DNA of 64,000 nucleotides from PFJX01 sp964466195 (GTDB lineage: Bacteria > Pseudomonadota > Gammaproteobacteria > Burkholderiales > Thiobacillaceae). The stretch lies in NCBI GenBank assembly GCA_964466195.1, contig CAYXMQ010000012.1:1-64000 (forward strand), read 5' to 3'. The notes under the pieces are model-generated. The model did no database searches. It saw nothing but the letters and a program-made list of their open reading frames with translations, and had not been told where the DNA came from. Positions 44,218 through 50,797 of the stretch are shown in pieces. The position numbers were made by a program, and so were the translations under genes. Each line of letters begins with the position of its first letter. Within the stretch, counting starts at the first letter, position 1.

Positions 44218-46814
44218 GCCCCGCCGCGCGCCATACCGACGACCGCCGCACCTTCCGTAACGAGGACTTGGTGTTGGCGGTCAAGCCGCATGATCCGGGG
44301 CGGTGGGACGAGACACGCTACGAGCCTTTCCTGGATGCGCTATGCGGGCCTCGGGAATATCAGAAGGCGGCGATTCGAGCGGTGCTGAGTTATTGGCTAG
44401 GTGGGCGTTATGCCGACCTGCGCCAACTGGCAAAGGAGAATTTCGATGCCAACGAGGATTTGCGCCATCGCTGGAGCCGCTTGGATTCGATGCTGTCGCA
44501 TCTGCAATTGCCCGAGCAACTGGCGTGCTCGCTCGACCTGGCCACGGGCACCGGCAAGAGTTTCGTGCTCTACGGCATCGCGGCCATTCTGCTGGCCGAA
44601 GGCGTGGTGGACCGGGTATTGGTGCTGTGCCCGTCCAACACCATCGAAGCGGGCTTGTTGGGCAAGTTCCGGGAGCTGGCGACGGATGCCACCCTGCGCG
44701 ACCTGATGCCCGCTGGCGCGTGTATCGCCACCCCGCGTGTCATCAACGCATCCGAAACCATTGTGGATGGCTCCCTGTGCGTGGAGAACTATCACGCCAT
44801 CCTGGAGCACGTGAATTCATCCATCCGCGACAGCCTCAAGGGCAAGGGCGCGCGAGTGGCGGTACTCAACGATGAGGCGCACCACGTGGCCAACGAGACC
44901 GGCCAGGCGGCGGGCAAGTGGAAGGAATTTCTGCTGTCGCCGGACTACGGCTTTCGCTATGTGCTTGGGGTGTCCGGCACCTGCTATGTCGGCGACGAGT
45001 ATTTTTCGGACGTGGTGTTTCGCTATTCGCTGCGTCAGGCCATTGAGGAGCGTTTCGTCAAGAAGGTGGAGTACGTCGCCGAAATGCCCGCCACCCACGG
45101 GCAGGAAGACCGCTGGCAATTGATCTGGCAAAGGCACGACGCCTGGAAGCGCAAGCTCGCGAGCCGCAACATCCGGCCCCTGTCCATCGTGGTGACCCAG
45201 AAAATCACCGCTAGCAACCAGGTGGCGGAGGAATTGATCGACTGGTTGGCCGCTTGGGAGAAGATCAAACCCGAGGAAGCGCGCGCCAAGGTGCTGGTGG
45301 TGACTTCGGCCAAGGAGCATCAGGTTAACGTGGCGACGCTGCGGATGGTGGATAGCCCGGTCAGCAAGGTGGAATGGATTATTTCGGTATCCATGCTGTC
45401 CGAGGGCTGGGACGTAAAGAATGTGTTCCAGATCGTTCCCCATGAGGAACGCGCCTTCAACAGTAAATTGCTGATCGCCCAGGTTCTGGGGCGCGGCCTG
45501 CGCAGGCCCGAGGGTTGGACCGGGGATGACCCGGTGGTGACGGTGTTCAACCATGATTCATGGTCGGGCCGCATCAAACATCTGGTGGACGAGGTACTGG
45601 AAATCGAGCGCCGTCTGACCTCGCGGCCGCTGGCGGATTCGCCTTATCACTTTGACCTGCACAACCTGGATTACACCCGCAAGGAAGAAGTCAGCGACCA
45701 TCCGCAAAGCGGCGAGTACCAGATTTTCGACAAGGGCTACGTGGTGCTGCCATCGCAGGTGGTGGACCAGGCCGTGACGGTGGAATTCGAGGAGGCGCTG
45801 ACCGGCAAACACACCAAATTCAACGCCACCATCCGGCAAAAGACCTTTTCCATCGACGAAGTCGCCGAACAGCTTTACCAGCGCCTCAAGGGCATTGACC
45901 AGGAAACGGCCGAAGCCGAAGACCCGGAAGACCGGACCCATTACGCCAAGCGTTTCCCTCGTGAGAAGTGCATCGCCATCGTCACCGAATCCTCGAAACA
46001 GGCCGGGATTACCGACGGACGCATCACCGACGACAACCGGCAGAAATTCTTGCAGGCGCTCGGGCCGTTACGACGCAAAGGCACCAAGCGCGTGGTCTAT
46101 GTACTTGCGCCCGATGCCTTGGTGACAGTCAATACAGCCACACGGCAGGCTGAGAGTTGCAGTGCGGCAGAATTGCGGCGGGGATCGAAGACGATTTTCT
46201 ATTCTGATGGCTGCCTGGCAACGCTGGCCGACGAGCAACAGGAATTCTTTACGGAAGTGGCGGACCCCGACGGCGACTTTGCCGGTAGCCGAGTGGAAAT
46301 CGACAATCCGGCAGACTTCAAGACGCCGATGAACCTTGCCATTGCCGACGCTACGCCGGAACGCAAGTTTATGCGCGAACTGACTTACCGGAAGAACAAT
46401 CAGCACCTCGATGCCTGGCTGAAAAATGCCGCGATGAGCTTCTACTCGCTGGAATACGCCTGGAAAAAGGGCGAACACCCCAAGCGCGGCGAGTTCAGCC
46501 CGGACTTCTTCATCAAGAAGGGCGAGCGGGTCTACGTGGCCGAGATCAAAGACGACAGCGAGATCAACGACCCGTCAACAGAGAACGTGAAGAAGCACGA
46601 GTACGCGCGCACGCATTTCGAGCGGCTGAACACGTGGCTGGAACAGGAGGGGCAGGAGGTGCGCTACCAGTTCAACATGCTGGCTCCGCGCGACTTCAAT
46701 GCCTTCTTTCAGAAGCTGCGGGAGGACTCTCTGACGGCATACCGCTCAGTGCTGGACGTGGCGATGATCAACGCGAGTGGGCAGGCGCAACAACCAGCGA
46801 ACACGGCAGAATGA
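44214..46814 (+). CDS. res: Type III restriction enzyme, Res subunit
   Basis: 866 residues, starting at an ATG that overlaps the mod stop (ATGA). N-terminal SF2 translocase with Walker A DLATGTGKSFVLYG (near 110), VLNDEAHHVANE (DEAH box, near 220), SGTCYVGDE, and later helicase motifs (VSMLSEGWDVKNVF, IAQVLGRGLRRPEG). The C-terminal nuclease domain has PDFFIKKGERVYVAEIKDD, a PD-(D/E)xK active site. Res cuts DNA after translocating between two head-to-head sites and needs Mod, so with mod broken the enzyme would be inactive unless reading is restored. A TA-chaperone module follows after 34 bp. Confidence 0.93.
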   Translation: MSPAARHTDDRRTFRNEDLVLAVKPHDPGRWDETRYEPFLDALCGPREYQKAAIRAVLSYWLGGRYADLRQLAKENFDANEDLRHRWSRLDSMLSHLQLPEQLACSLDLATGTGKSFVLYGIAAILLAEGVVDRVLVLCPSNTIEAGLLGKFRELATDATLRDLMPAGACIATPRVINASETIVDGSLCVENYHAILEHVNSSIRDSLKGKGARVAVLNDEAHHVANETGQAAGKWKEFLLSPDYGFRYVLGVSGTCYVGDEYFSDVVFRYSLRQAIEERFVKKVEYVAEMPATHGQEDRWQLIWQRHDAWKRKLASRNIRPLSIVVTQKITASNQVAEELIDWLAAWEKIKPEEARAKVLVVTSAKEHQVNVATLRMVDSPVSKVEWIISVSMLSEGWDVKNVFQIVPHEERAFNSKLLIAQVLGRGLRRPEGWTGDDPVVTVFNHDSWSGRIKHLVDEVLEIERRLTSRPLADSPYHFDLHNLDYTRKEEVSDHPQSGEYQIFDKGYVVLPSQVVDQAVTVEFEEALTGKHTKFNATIRQKTFSIDEVAEQLYQRLKGIDQETAEAEDPEDRTHYAKRFPREKCIAIVTESSKQAGITDGRITDDNRQKFLQALGPLRRKGTKRVVYVLAPDALVTVNTATRQAESCSAAELRRGSKTIFYSDGCLATLADEQQEFFTEVADPDGDFAGSRVEIDNPADFKTPMNLAIADATPERKFMRELTYRKNNQHLDAWLKNAAMSFYSLEYAWKKGEHPKRGEFSPDFFIKKGERVYVAEIKDDSEINDPSTENVKKHEYARTHFERLNTWLEQEGQEVRYQFNMLAPRDFNAFFQKLREDSLTAYRSVLDVAMINASGQAQQPANTAE

Positions 46815-46840
46815 TTTTGTACTACATTGAATTTGCTAAC

Positions 46841-46855
46841 TTACCATCGTGGTAA
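46841..46855. promoter_or_regulatory. Inverted repeat TTACC-N5-GGTAA overlapping the toxin start (candidate operator)
   Basis: Perfect 5-bp arms TTACC (46841-46845) and GGTAA (46851-46855). The repeat overlaps the GTG start at 46849. MqsA-type antitoxins repress their own operon by binding a short palindrome, so this is a plausible operator; the sequence is not identical to the E. coli site. Confidence 0.45.
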
Positions 46856-47268
46856 CATTAAAAAACCTATCCGCCTTTGATGGTGTTCCTCCGCACGAGG
46901 GCGAAAAACGCAAGATCGCGGGTGGGCCGTTGTATTCGCTAGATGAAATTCAAGCGCTGTCGGTGCAAGCTGGCGCGGTGATGTTCTGGACGCGCAATTG
47001 CATCAAGGATGCCGCCGATTTGGGGTTGGATACCGAAGACGCGGGCGGCCTGTTGCGTGAGCTGATCGCCAGCGATTACCGCGATTCGGAATGGTGCGAG
47101 AACGGCAAAGCGGGTTGGGTGGCGGCAGATGCCTACCGGCTCAAGCGCCAAGAGTTTATCGAGGCAGCCGGAAAATGGATGTCGATGGAGTACTACTTGA
47201 AGTTTGCCAAAGGCAAGACGGGCAAACTGGTGCTGATGGTGTCTTGCCACCTGCCTAGACAGAGATGA
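46849..47268 (+). CDS. mqsR: MqsR-like toxin (mRNA interferase family)
   Basis: 139 residues with GTG start; a TAA at 46837 in the same frame excludes an upstream start. Motifs shared with MqsR are the LGLD helix (KDAADLGLDTEDAGG), the SDYRDSEW segment, VAADAYR, and the C-terminal strand pair YYLKFAK..KLVLMVSCHLP. MqsR is a RelE-fold RNase that cuts mRNA at GCU sites. An N-terminal extension of about 25-30 residues exceeds the E. coli toxin (98 residues). It overlaps or directly precedes the antitoxin. Toxin-first order is as in mqsRA. Confidence 0.78.
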   Translation: MVTLKNLSAFDGVPPHEGEKRKIAGGPLYSLDEIQALSVQAGAVMFWTRNCIKDAADLGLDTEDAGGLLRELIASDYRDSEWCENGKAGWVAADAYRLKRQEFIEAAGKWMSMEYYLKFAKGKTGKLVLMVSCHLPRQR

Positions 47269-47276
47269 GAGAGAAC

Positions 47277-47867
47277 ATGACCAACGAAACGCTGTGCCCG
47301 CTGTGTGGCGAGGGGCATTTGACCCCGCGCAGCGAAGAAACGGTGGCGGAATACGCTGGCCAGTCTGGTACGGTGACGTTGCGCTTTACTGAGTGCGATG
47401 CGTGCGGTTCGGAAATCACCGGTGAGGTTGATAGCCGTGCCAACAAACGTGCTGTGTTGCGTTTCCGCAAGCAGGTTGATGGTCTGCTGACGGGTGAAGA
47501 AATTCGCGCTATCCGGGAAAAATATGGTTTGACCCAGACCATGGCAGCCAAGCTTTTCGGTGGCGGACCGGTGGCTTTCAGCAAGTATGAAAACGACGAT
47601 GTGTCCCATTCTGAATCCATGGATGCCCTGCTTCGGCTTGTGCGCCGTAGTGAAGAGGCTTTCTGGGAATTGGTTGAAGAAAAGCGGATTACGGAACTGC
47701 TGCAACGCCGGCCCGCGCACAGTGCGCACTACAAGAATTTCAAGCAGATGGTGCCTTTCATCGTGACTGTCCGGGATGTGGAAACGCCGCCGTTGCTGGC
47801 CACCAAGCAGTTGTCCTATCTCGCTGAACCCCGATCTGTTCAGGTGAATCAGCAATGGATGCAGTAG
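47277..47867 (+). CDS. mqsA: MqsA/YgiT-like antitoxin with C-terminal extension
   Basis: 196 residues. The zinc-binding N-terminal domain has LCPLCGEG and CDACGSE pairs; the middle is a helix-turn-helix domain (LTGEEIRAIREKYGLTQTMA, KLFGGGPVAFSKYEND). E. coli MqsA has 131 residues; about 60 extra residues follow here (QRRPAHSAHYKNFKQMV, PFIVTVRD, LSYLAEPRSV). Such tails on antitoxins next to a SecB-like gene act as chaperone-addiction domains in characterised TAC systems. The ATG at 47277 fits MqsA best; ATG 47265 overlaps the toxin stop. The 3' end overlaps the chaperone gene by 13 nt. Confidence 0.82.
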   Translation: MTNETLCPLCGEGHLTPRSEETVAEYAGQSGTVTLRFTECDACGSEITGEVDSRANKRAVLRFRKQVDGLLTGEEIRAIREKYGLTQTMAAKLFGGGPVAFSKYENDDVSHSESMDALLRLVRRSEEAFWELVEEKRITELLQRRPAHSAHYKNFKQMVPFIVTVRDVETPPLLATKQLSYLAEPRSVQVNQQWMQ

Positions 47868-48283
47868 CTCTTCGCCCCCGCCTGACAAGTTTCAGGGTGA
47901 TCGCGTTCTCAGGAAAGAACGGGCTTGTGGCATCGGGTCAGCGCCTTGAATTGGGCTTTGAAATGACGCCCAAGATTGATTTGGACTTGAGACTGCCGAC
48001 AGAAGACGGCCAGCCTCTGCAAGCCTTTGTCATGATTAACATGACTGGACGTGCATTCGCACCAGACAAGCCAGACGAGAACGTGGGCGAATTTGACGCG
48101 CAATATGAAGCGCGTTTTGTCTACCCACAGGGTGCTACCGAAACGGAGATTGCTCCACGTTTCGAGATGGAACCCTACCAGTACACACTTGTTGCCCAGG
48201 CATTTCCTTTGGCAGCCAGCCATTTTCGGCGGGAATTGCTGTCCATGGGACTGGATACCCGTAACTTGCCACTCGGACTCTGA
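47855..48283 (+). CDS. SecB-like chaperone (TAC partner)
   Basis: 142 residues, overlapping the antitoxin gene by 13 nt. The pattern fits SecB: opening strand LTSFRVIAF, then KIDLDLRLPTEDGQ, a long central beta pair (QAFVMINMTGRAFA), the QYEARFVYPQGATETEI segment, and the C-terminal helix FPLAASHFRRELLSMGLD, ending NLPLGL like the LNLAPVNF end of SecB. It is smaller and more divergent than housekeeping SecB. In TAC systems the SecB-like chaperone protects the antitoxin from proteolysis and so keeps the toxin in check. No secB housekeeping context is near. Confidence 0.72.
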   Translation: MDAVALRPRLTSFRVIAFSGKNGLVASGQRLELGFEMTPKIDLDLRLPTEDGQPLQAFVMINMTGRAFAPDKPDENVGEFDAQYEARFVYPQGATETEIAPRFEMEPYQYTLVAQAFPLAASHFRRELLSMGLDTRNLPLGL

Positions 48284-48870
48284 CTTTTAGGGAGCCCCTG
48301 GGGGCGGATGGGAACGGTGGCAGGCGGGGCGGGAACGAGCAACGCAGTGCGAGCCGCCGGAGCCTGACGCCGTGGGTGGGCCAGGGGAAACCAAGCACGA
48401 GAGGCCATTTAGCATAATGCCTGTTCAGTGGCGCGCAAGCGTGAACTGCCGGCTTCATGGCAGCACTGAATGCGGCGTTATGTTACTTGGACGAACACCA
48501 AACCAGGCAGTTTGCCCAAGCTTGCGAAACCGATGGCGCTCAAAACTCGCGCTTAGGTAGCCGCCTGCAAACCGCAAGCGGGCGAGCGGCTTTATCGCTG
48601 GCCTGCGCCGTGGTGAAGCGGCGGCGGCACCGGAGGGGAACCCTGCTGAACGGAGGCACGGAGCCGATGGGCGGGTTTATGCCCTTCGGCGGGATGGAAT
48701 CAGGCAGGACAGAGCGCGAGTGCGCAGCACTGGCGCGGGTTAGTGCCAACGCTGGCACACTGACCATGTGTCACGGCAAGCTGGCGGCGATAGCCGCGAG
48801 CGCAGTCCGCGCTAACCACGGTGGCGTAGACGGCGTAGCCACGAAGTGCGGTGGGTAGAGTCCAGGAAGT
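48284..48870 (+). ncRNA. Hairpin-rich non-coding stretch, candidate structured RNA (HEARO/omega-RNA-like?)
   Basis: No convincing coding frame. Nested stems are dense: ATAATGCC/GGCGTTAT (48414-48421 with 48474-48481), TTCAGTG/CACTGAA inside it, CTGCC/GGCAG inside that; further on GGTTAGTG/CGCTAACC (48738-48745 with 48810-48817) encloses GCCA/TGGC and GCGGC-GATA-GCCGC (48784-48797), followed by GTGGC/GCCAC (48821-48842) and a conserved-looking end GGGTAGAGTCCAGGAAGTAG. The end resembles, from memory only, the part of HEARO RNA that precedes IscB genes, but no IscB gene follows. Strand and class are inference. Confidence 0.4.
48412..48484 (+). other. attC-like stem-loop (alternative reading)
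   Basis: Outer arms GCATAAT...GTTATGT, an unpaired spacer (TG versus TGC), then inner arms TTCAGTG/CACTGAA and a variable loop, about 70 nt in total. This is the layout of an integron attC recombination site lying after a gene cassette. The right core GTTATGT departs from GTTRRRY by one base and no integron integrase is present. Confidence 0.25.
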
Positions 48871-49304
48871 AGGTATTCACAGGCTCAGTTTTTGAGTCTG
48901 CCAACTGGTAATCTGCCCTCGACATCACTCATGGTGATCAGATTCTGGTGGCCTTCCAATAATGAAACGCTATCGCCGCATCAAGGAAAGTATCGAACTT
49001 GGGAGAGCCGACAAGCCGCCCAAGGTTGGAACCTACAGCCCACCCGCACCCTACCGCGTCTTCCGTCTGATTATCGGCGGCGCTCCACGTCGAAAAGCAC
49101 CAAGCGATCCCATTGCTTGAGCCTCATGCGAACAAACTCCGTCGCCCACAGGTCAGAATGAATCTGACTCTGAACGAACGGTACGCACGCGCGCGGATCA
49201 GGACATGGGCGAAAACTTCGGATGAAGCAACGGCCAACGTCTGACACACCAAGCAACCAATTCGCCCGTGCGAGTGATGGGTTTATTGTGGCCGTTTAGC
49301 TTAT
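48871..49304. other. Island right end, no recognisable gene
   Basis: About 430 bp with only short open frames (for example minus strand 49071-49256, ending LKQWDRLVLFDVERRR). None has family features. It may hold remnants of deleted genes between the structured region and the right attachment site. Confidence 0.4.
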
Positions 49305-49327
49305 GGTGCTAGCCCGGTGCTAGCCCG
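49305..49327. repeat. GGTGCTAGCCCG repeats, right end
   Basis: Two overlapping direct copies at 49305-49316 and 49316-49327, matching the repeats before the integrase at the left end. Candidate arm-type sites for integrase or the AlpA-like protein. Confidence 0.6.
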
Positions 49328-49338
49328 GTGATAAAACG

Positions 49339-49364
49339 AAAAAGGCCCGCATCGCTGCGGGCCT
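49339..49364 (-). terminator. Terminator after tRNA-Asn, supplied by the island
   Basis: AAGGCCCGC/GCGGGCCTT stem with a T run on the minus strand (A run at 49339-49343 on the plus strand), 10 bp beyond the tRNA CCA. It replaces the original terminator now at 34045-34073. Confidence 0.85.
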
Positions 49365-49373
49365 TAGGTATTA

Positions 49374-49420
49374 CTGGCTCCCCGACCTGGGCTCGAACCA
49401 GGGACACACGGATTAACAGT
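49374..49420 (-). repeat. Island attachment site, right copy (within tRNA-Asn)
   Basis: 47 bp identical to 34083-34129. It rebuilds the 3' part of the functional tRNA-Asn. Confidence 0.92.
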
Positions 49421-49450
49421 CCGTTGCTCTACCAACTGAGCTATCGGGGA
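49375..49450 (-). tRNA. tRNA-Asn (GTT)
   Basis: 76 nt including CCA. Anticodon loop CTGTTAA gives anticodon GTT; D-arm GCTCAGTTGGTAGAGC and T-arm CCTGGTTCGAGCCCAGG fold normally; the acceptor stem TCCCCGA pairs with TCGGGGA. The 3' part was replaced with identical sequence by the integrated island. Intact and probably functional. Confidence 0.98.
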
Positions 49451-49464
49451 ATTGAGAGGCCGCG

Positions 49465-49493
49465 ATATTACGGTTGGTGCGGCCTCCGGTCAA
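49465..49493 (-). promoter_or_regulatory. tRNA-Asn promoter
   Basis: On the minus strand TTGACC (49493-49488) and TAATAT (49470-49465) are 17 bp apart; transcription would begin a few bases before the tRNA 5' end at 49450. Good sigma-70 match. Confidence 0.75.
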
Positions 49494-49527
49494 TATCTGA
49501 GGTGGATTTTCGCCGTTTTTTTAACAA

Positions 49528-50718
49528 TCAAGCCAAGGCCTGAGCGATACGTTCGAGGGCTTTCTTCAGGTTTTCCATCGAGGTGGCGAACGAGATGCGG
49601 ATACAGCCTTCGCTGCCGAAGGCGGAACCGGGAACCAGGGCGACGCCGAATTCGAGCAGGCGCTCGGTCAAGGCCATGTCATTGGCGACACTGAGCTTGC
49701 CTGCGGCATGCAGCTTGGCGATGGCCTGGCTGACGTCGGGGAAGGCGTAGAAGGCGCCGCCGCTGTCGACACAGCTGACGCCGGGAATGGCATTGAGGCC
49801 ATCGACAACGAAACGATGCCGTTCGCGAAACGCGGCGAGCATCGGGGTGATGCAGGCCTGGTCGCCGTTGAGCGCCATTTCCGCCGCCACTTGCGAAATC
49901 GAGCTGGGGTTGGACGTGCTTTGCGACTGGATGTTGTCCATCGCAGCGATGATCTGGGCCGGGCCGGCGGCGTAGCCGATGCGCCAGCCGGTCATCGCGT
50001 AGGCCTTGGAGACGCCATTCAACACCATGGTCCGATCGTACAAATCGGGACAGGCGTTGAGGATGTTGCTGTACTCGCCATCCGTCATCAGGATGTGTTC
50101 GTACATGTCGTCGCTGACGATCAACACCTGCGGATGGCCGCGCAGCACTTCGCCCAGCGCGGCGAGTTCGGCCTTGCTGTAGACCGCGCCGCTGGGGTTG
50201 GACGGGCTGTTGATGACTAGCATCCGGGTCTTCGGCGTGATGCTGGCCGCTAGCTGCGCCGGGGTGATCTTGAAGCCTTGTTCGATGCCGGCGTCGACGA
50301 TCACCGGCACGCCCTCGGCCAGGATGACCATGTCCGGGTAGGACACCCAGTATGGCGCCGGGATGATGACTTCATCGCCCGGATTGATGAACGCCTGCGC
50401 CAGGTTGTAGAAGCTCTGCTTGCCGCCGCAGGACACCAGCACCTGGTTGGCCTGGTAGGCAAGGCCGTTCTCCCGCTTGAACTTGTCGACGACCGCTTTC
50501 TTCAAGCTGGGCGTCCCGCCGACGGCGGTGTATTTGGTGAAGCCGGCGTGGATCGCGGCGATGGCTGCGTCCTTGATGTGCTGCGGGGTGTCGAAATCCG
50601 GTTCGCCGACGCCGAGACCGATGATGTCATGGCCTTCCGCCTTGAGCTTGGCGGCACGGGCGGAGACGGCCAGGGTGGGGGACGGTTTGATGTTCTGGAC
50701 GCGGCGGGAGAGTTCCAA
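49528..50718 (-). CDS. Pyridoxal-phosphate aminotransferase, AspC-like (class I)
   Basis: 396 residues from the preferred TTG at 50718 (MELSRRVQNIKPSPTLAVSA), preceded by AAGG; the frame is open 11 codons further to another TTG at 50751. Fold-type I motifs: GLGVGEPDFDTP near the start, NSPSNPSGAVY, SDDMYEHI, and the PLP lysine in LNGVSKAYAMTGWRIGYAAG. These enzymes use aspartate, and in some cases aromatic acids or prephenate; the exact specificity is not fixed by sequence here. It is divergent from uvrB, with both promoters in the 80-bp gap. Confidence 0.93.
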   Translation of the reverse strand: MELSRRVQNIKPSPTLAVSARAAKLKAEGHDIIGLGVGEPDFDTPQHIKDAAIAAIHAGFTKYTAVGGTPSLKKAVVDKFKRENGLAYQANQVLVSCGGKQSFYNLAQAFINPGDEVIIPAPYWVSYPDMVILAEGVPVIVDAGIEQGFKITPAQLAASITPKTRMLVINSPSNPSGAVYSKAELAALGEVLRGHPQVLIVSDDMYEHILMTDGEYSNILNACPDLYDRTMVLNGVSKAYAMTGWRIGYAAGPAQIIAAMDNIQSQSTSNPSSISQVAAEMALNGDQACITPMLAAFRERHRFVVDGLNAIPGVSCVDSGGAFYAFPDVSQAIAKLHAAGKLSVANDMALTERLLEFGVALVPGSAFGSEGCIRISFATSMENLKKALERIAQALA

Positions 50719-50797
50719 GGTGAATACCTTTTCTGTAACGCGAATGAGCAAGTCGAAATGTTAGGATTGGCAGCTTTTTTAGCGCGCGGATTTTAAC

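Larger units (their letters stand above)
34083..49420. mobile_element. Genomic island integrated in tRNA-Asn(GTT), 15.3 kb
   Basis: Bounded by a 47-bp exact direct repeat made of the tRNA-Asn 3' end. Contents in order: tyrosine integrase, hypothetical protein, AlpA-like regulator, PriCT-2/Toprim protein, DUF3987 protein, small accessory ORFs, decayed genes, type III restriction-modification, MqsR/MqsA/SecB-like module, then hairpin-rich non-coding DNA. No conjugation or phage structural genes are visible, so it resembles a satellite-like or mobilisable integrative element that needs a helper to move. GCTAGCCCG repeats lie at both ends. The intact tRNA is at the right end while the integrase is at the left end, opposite to the most common arrangement. 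Confidence 0.9.

Noticed and set aside
48457..48858. A 133-codon frame in the island's right part
   Set aside because: The product is low-complexity and without domains and overlaps the dense hairpins; treated as non-coding.
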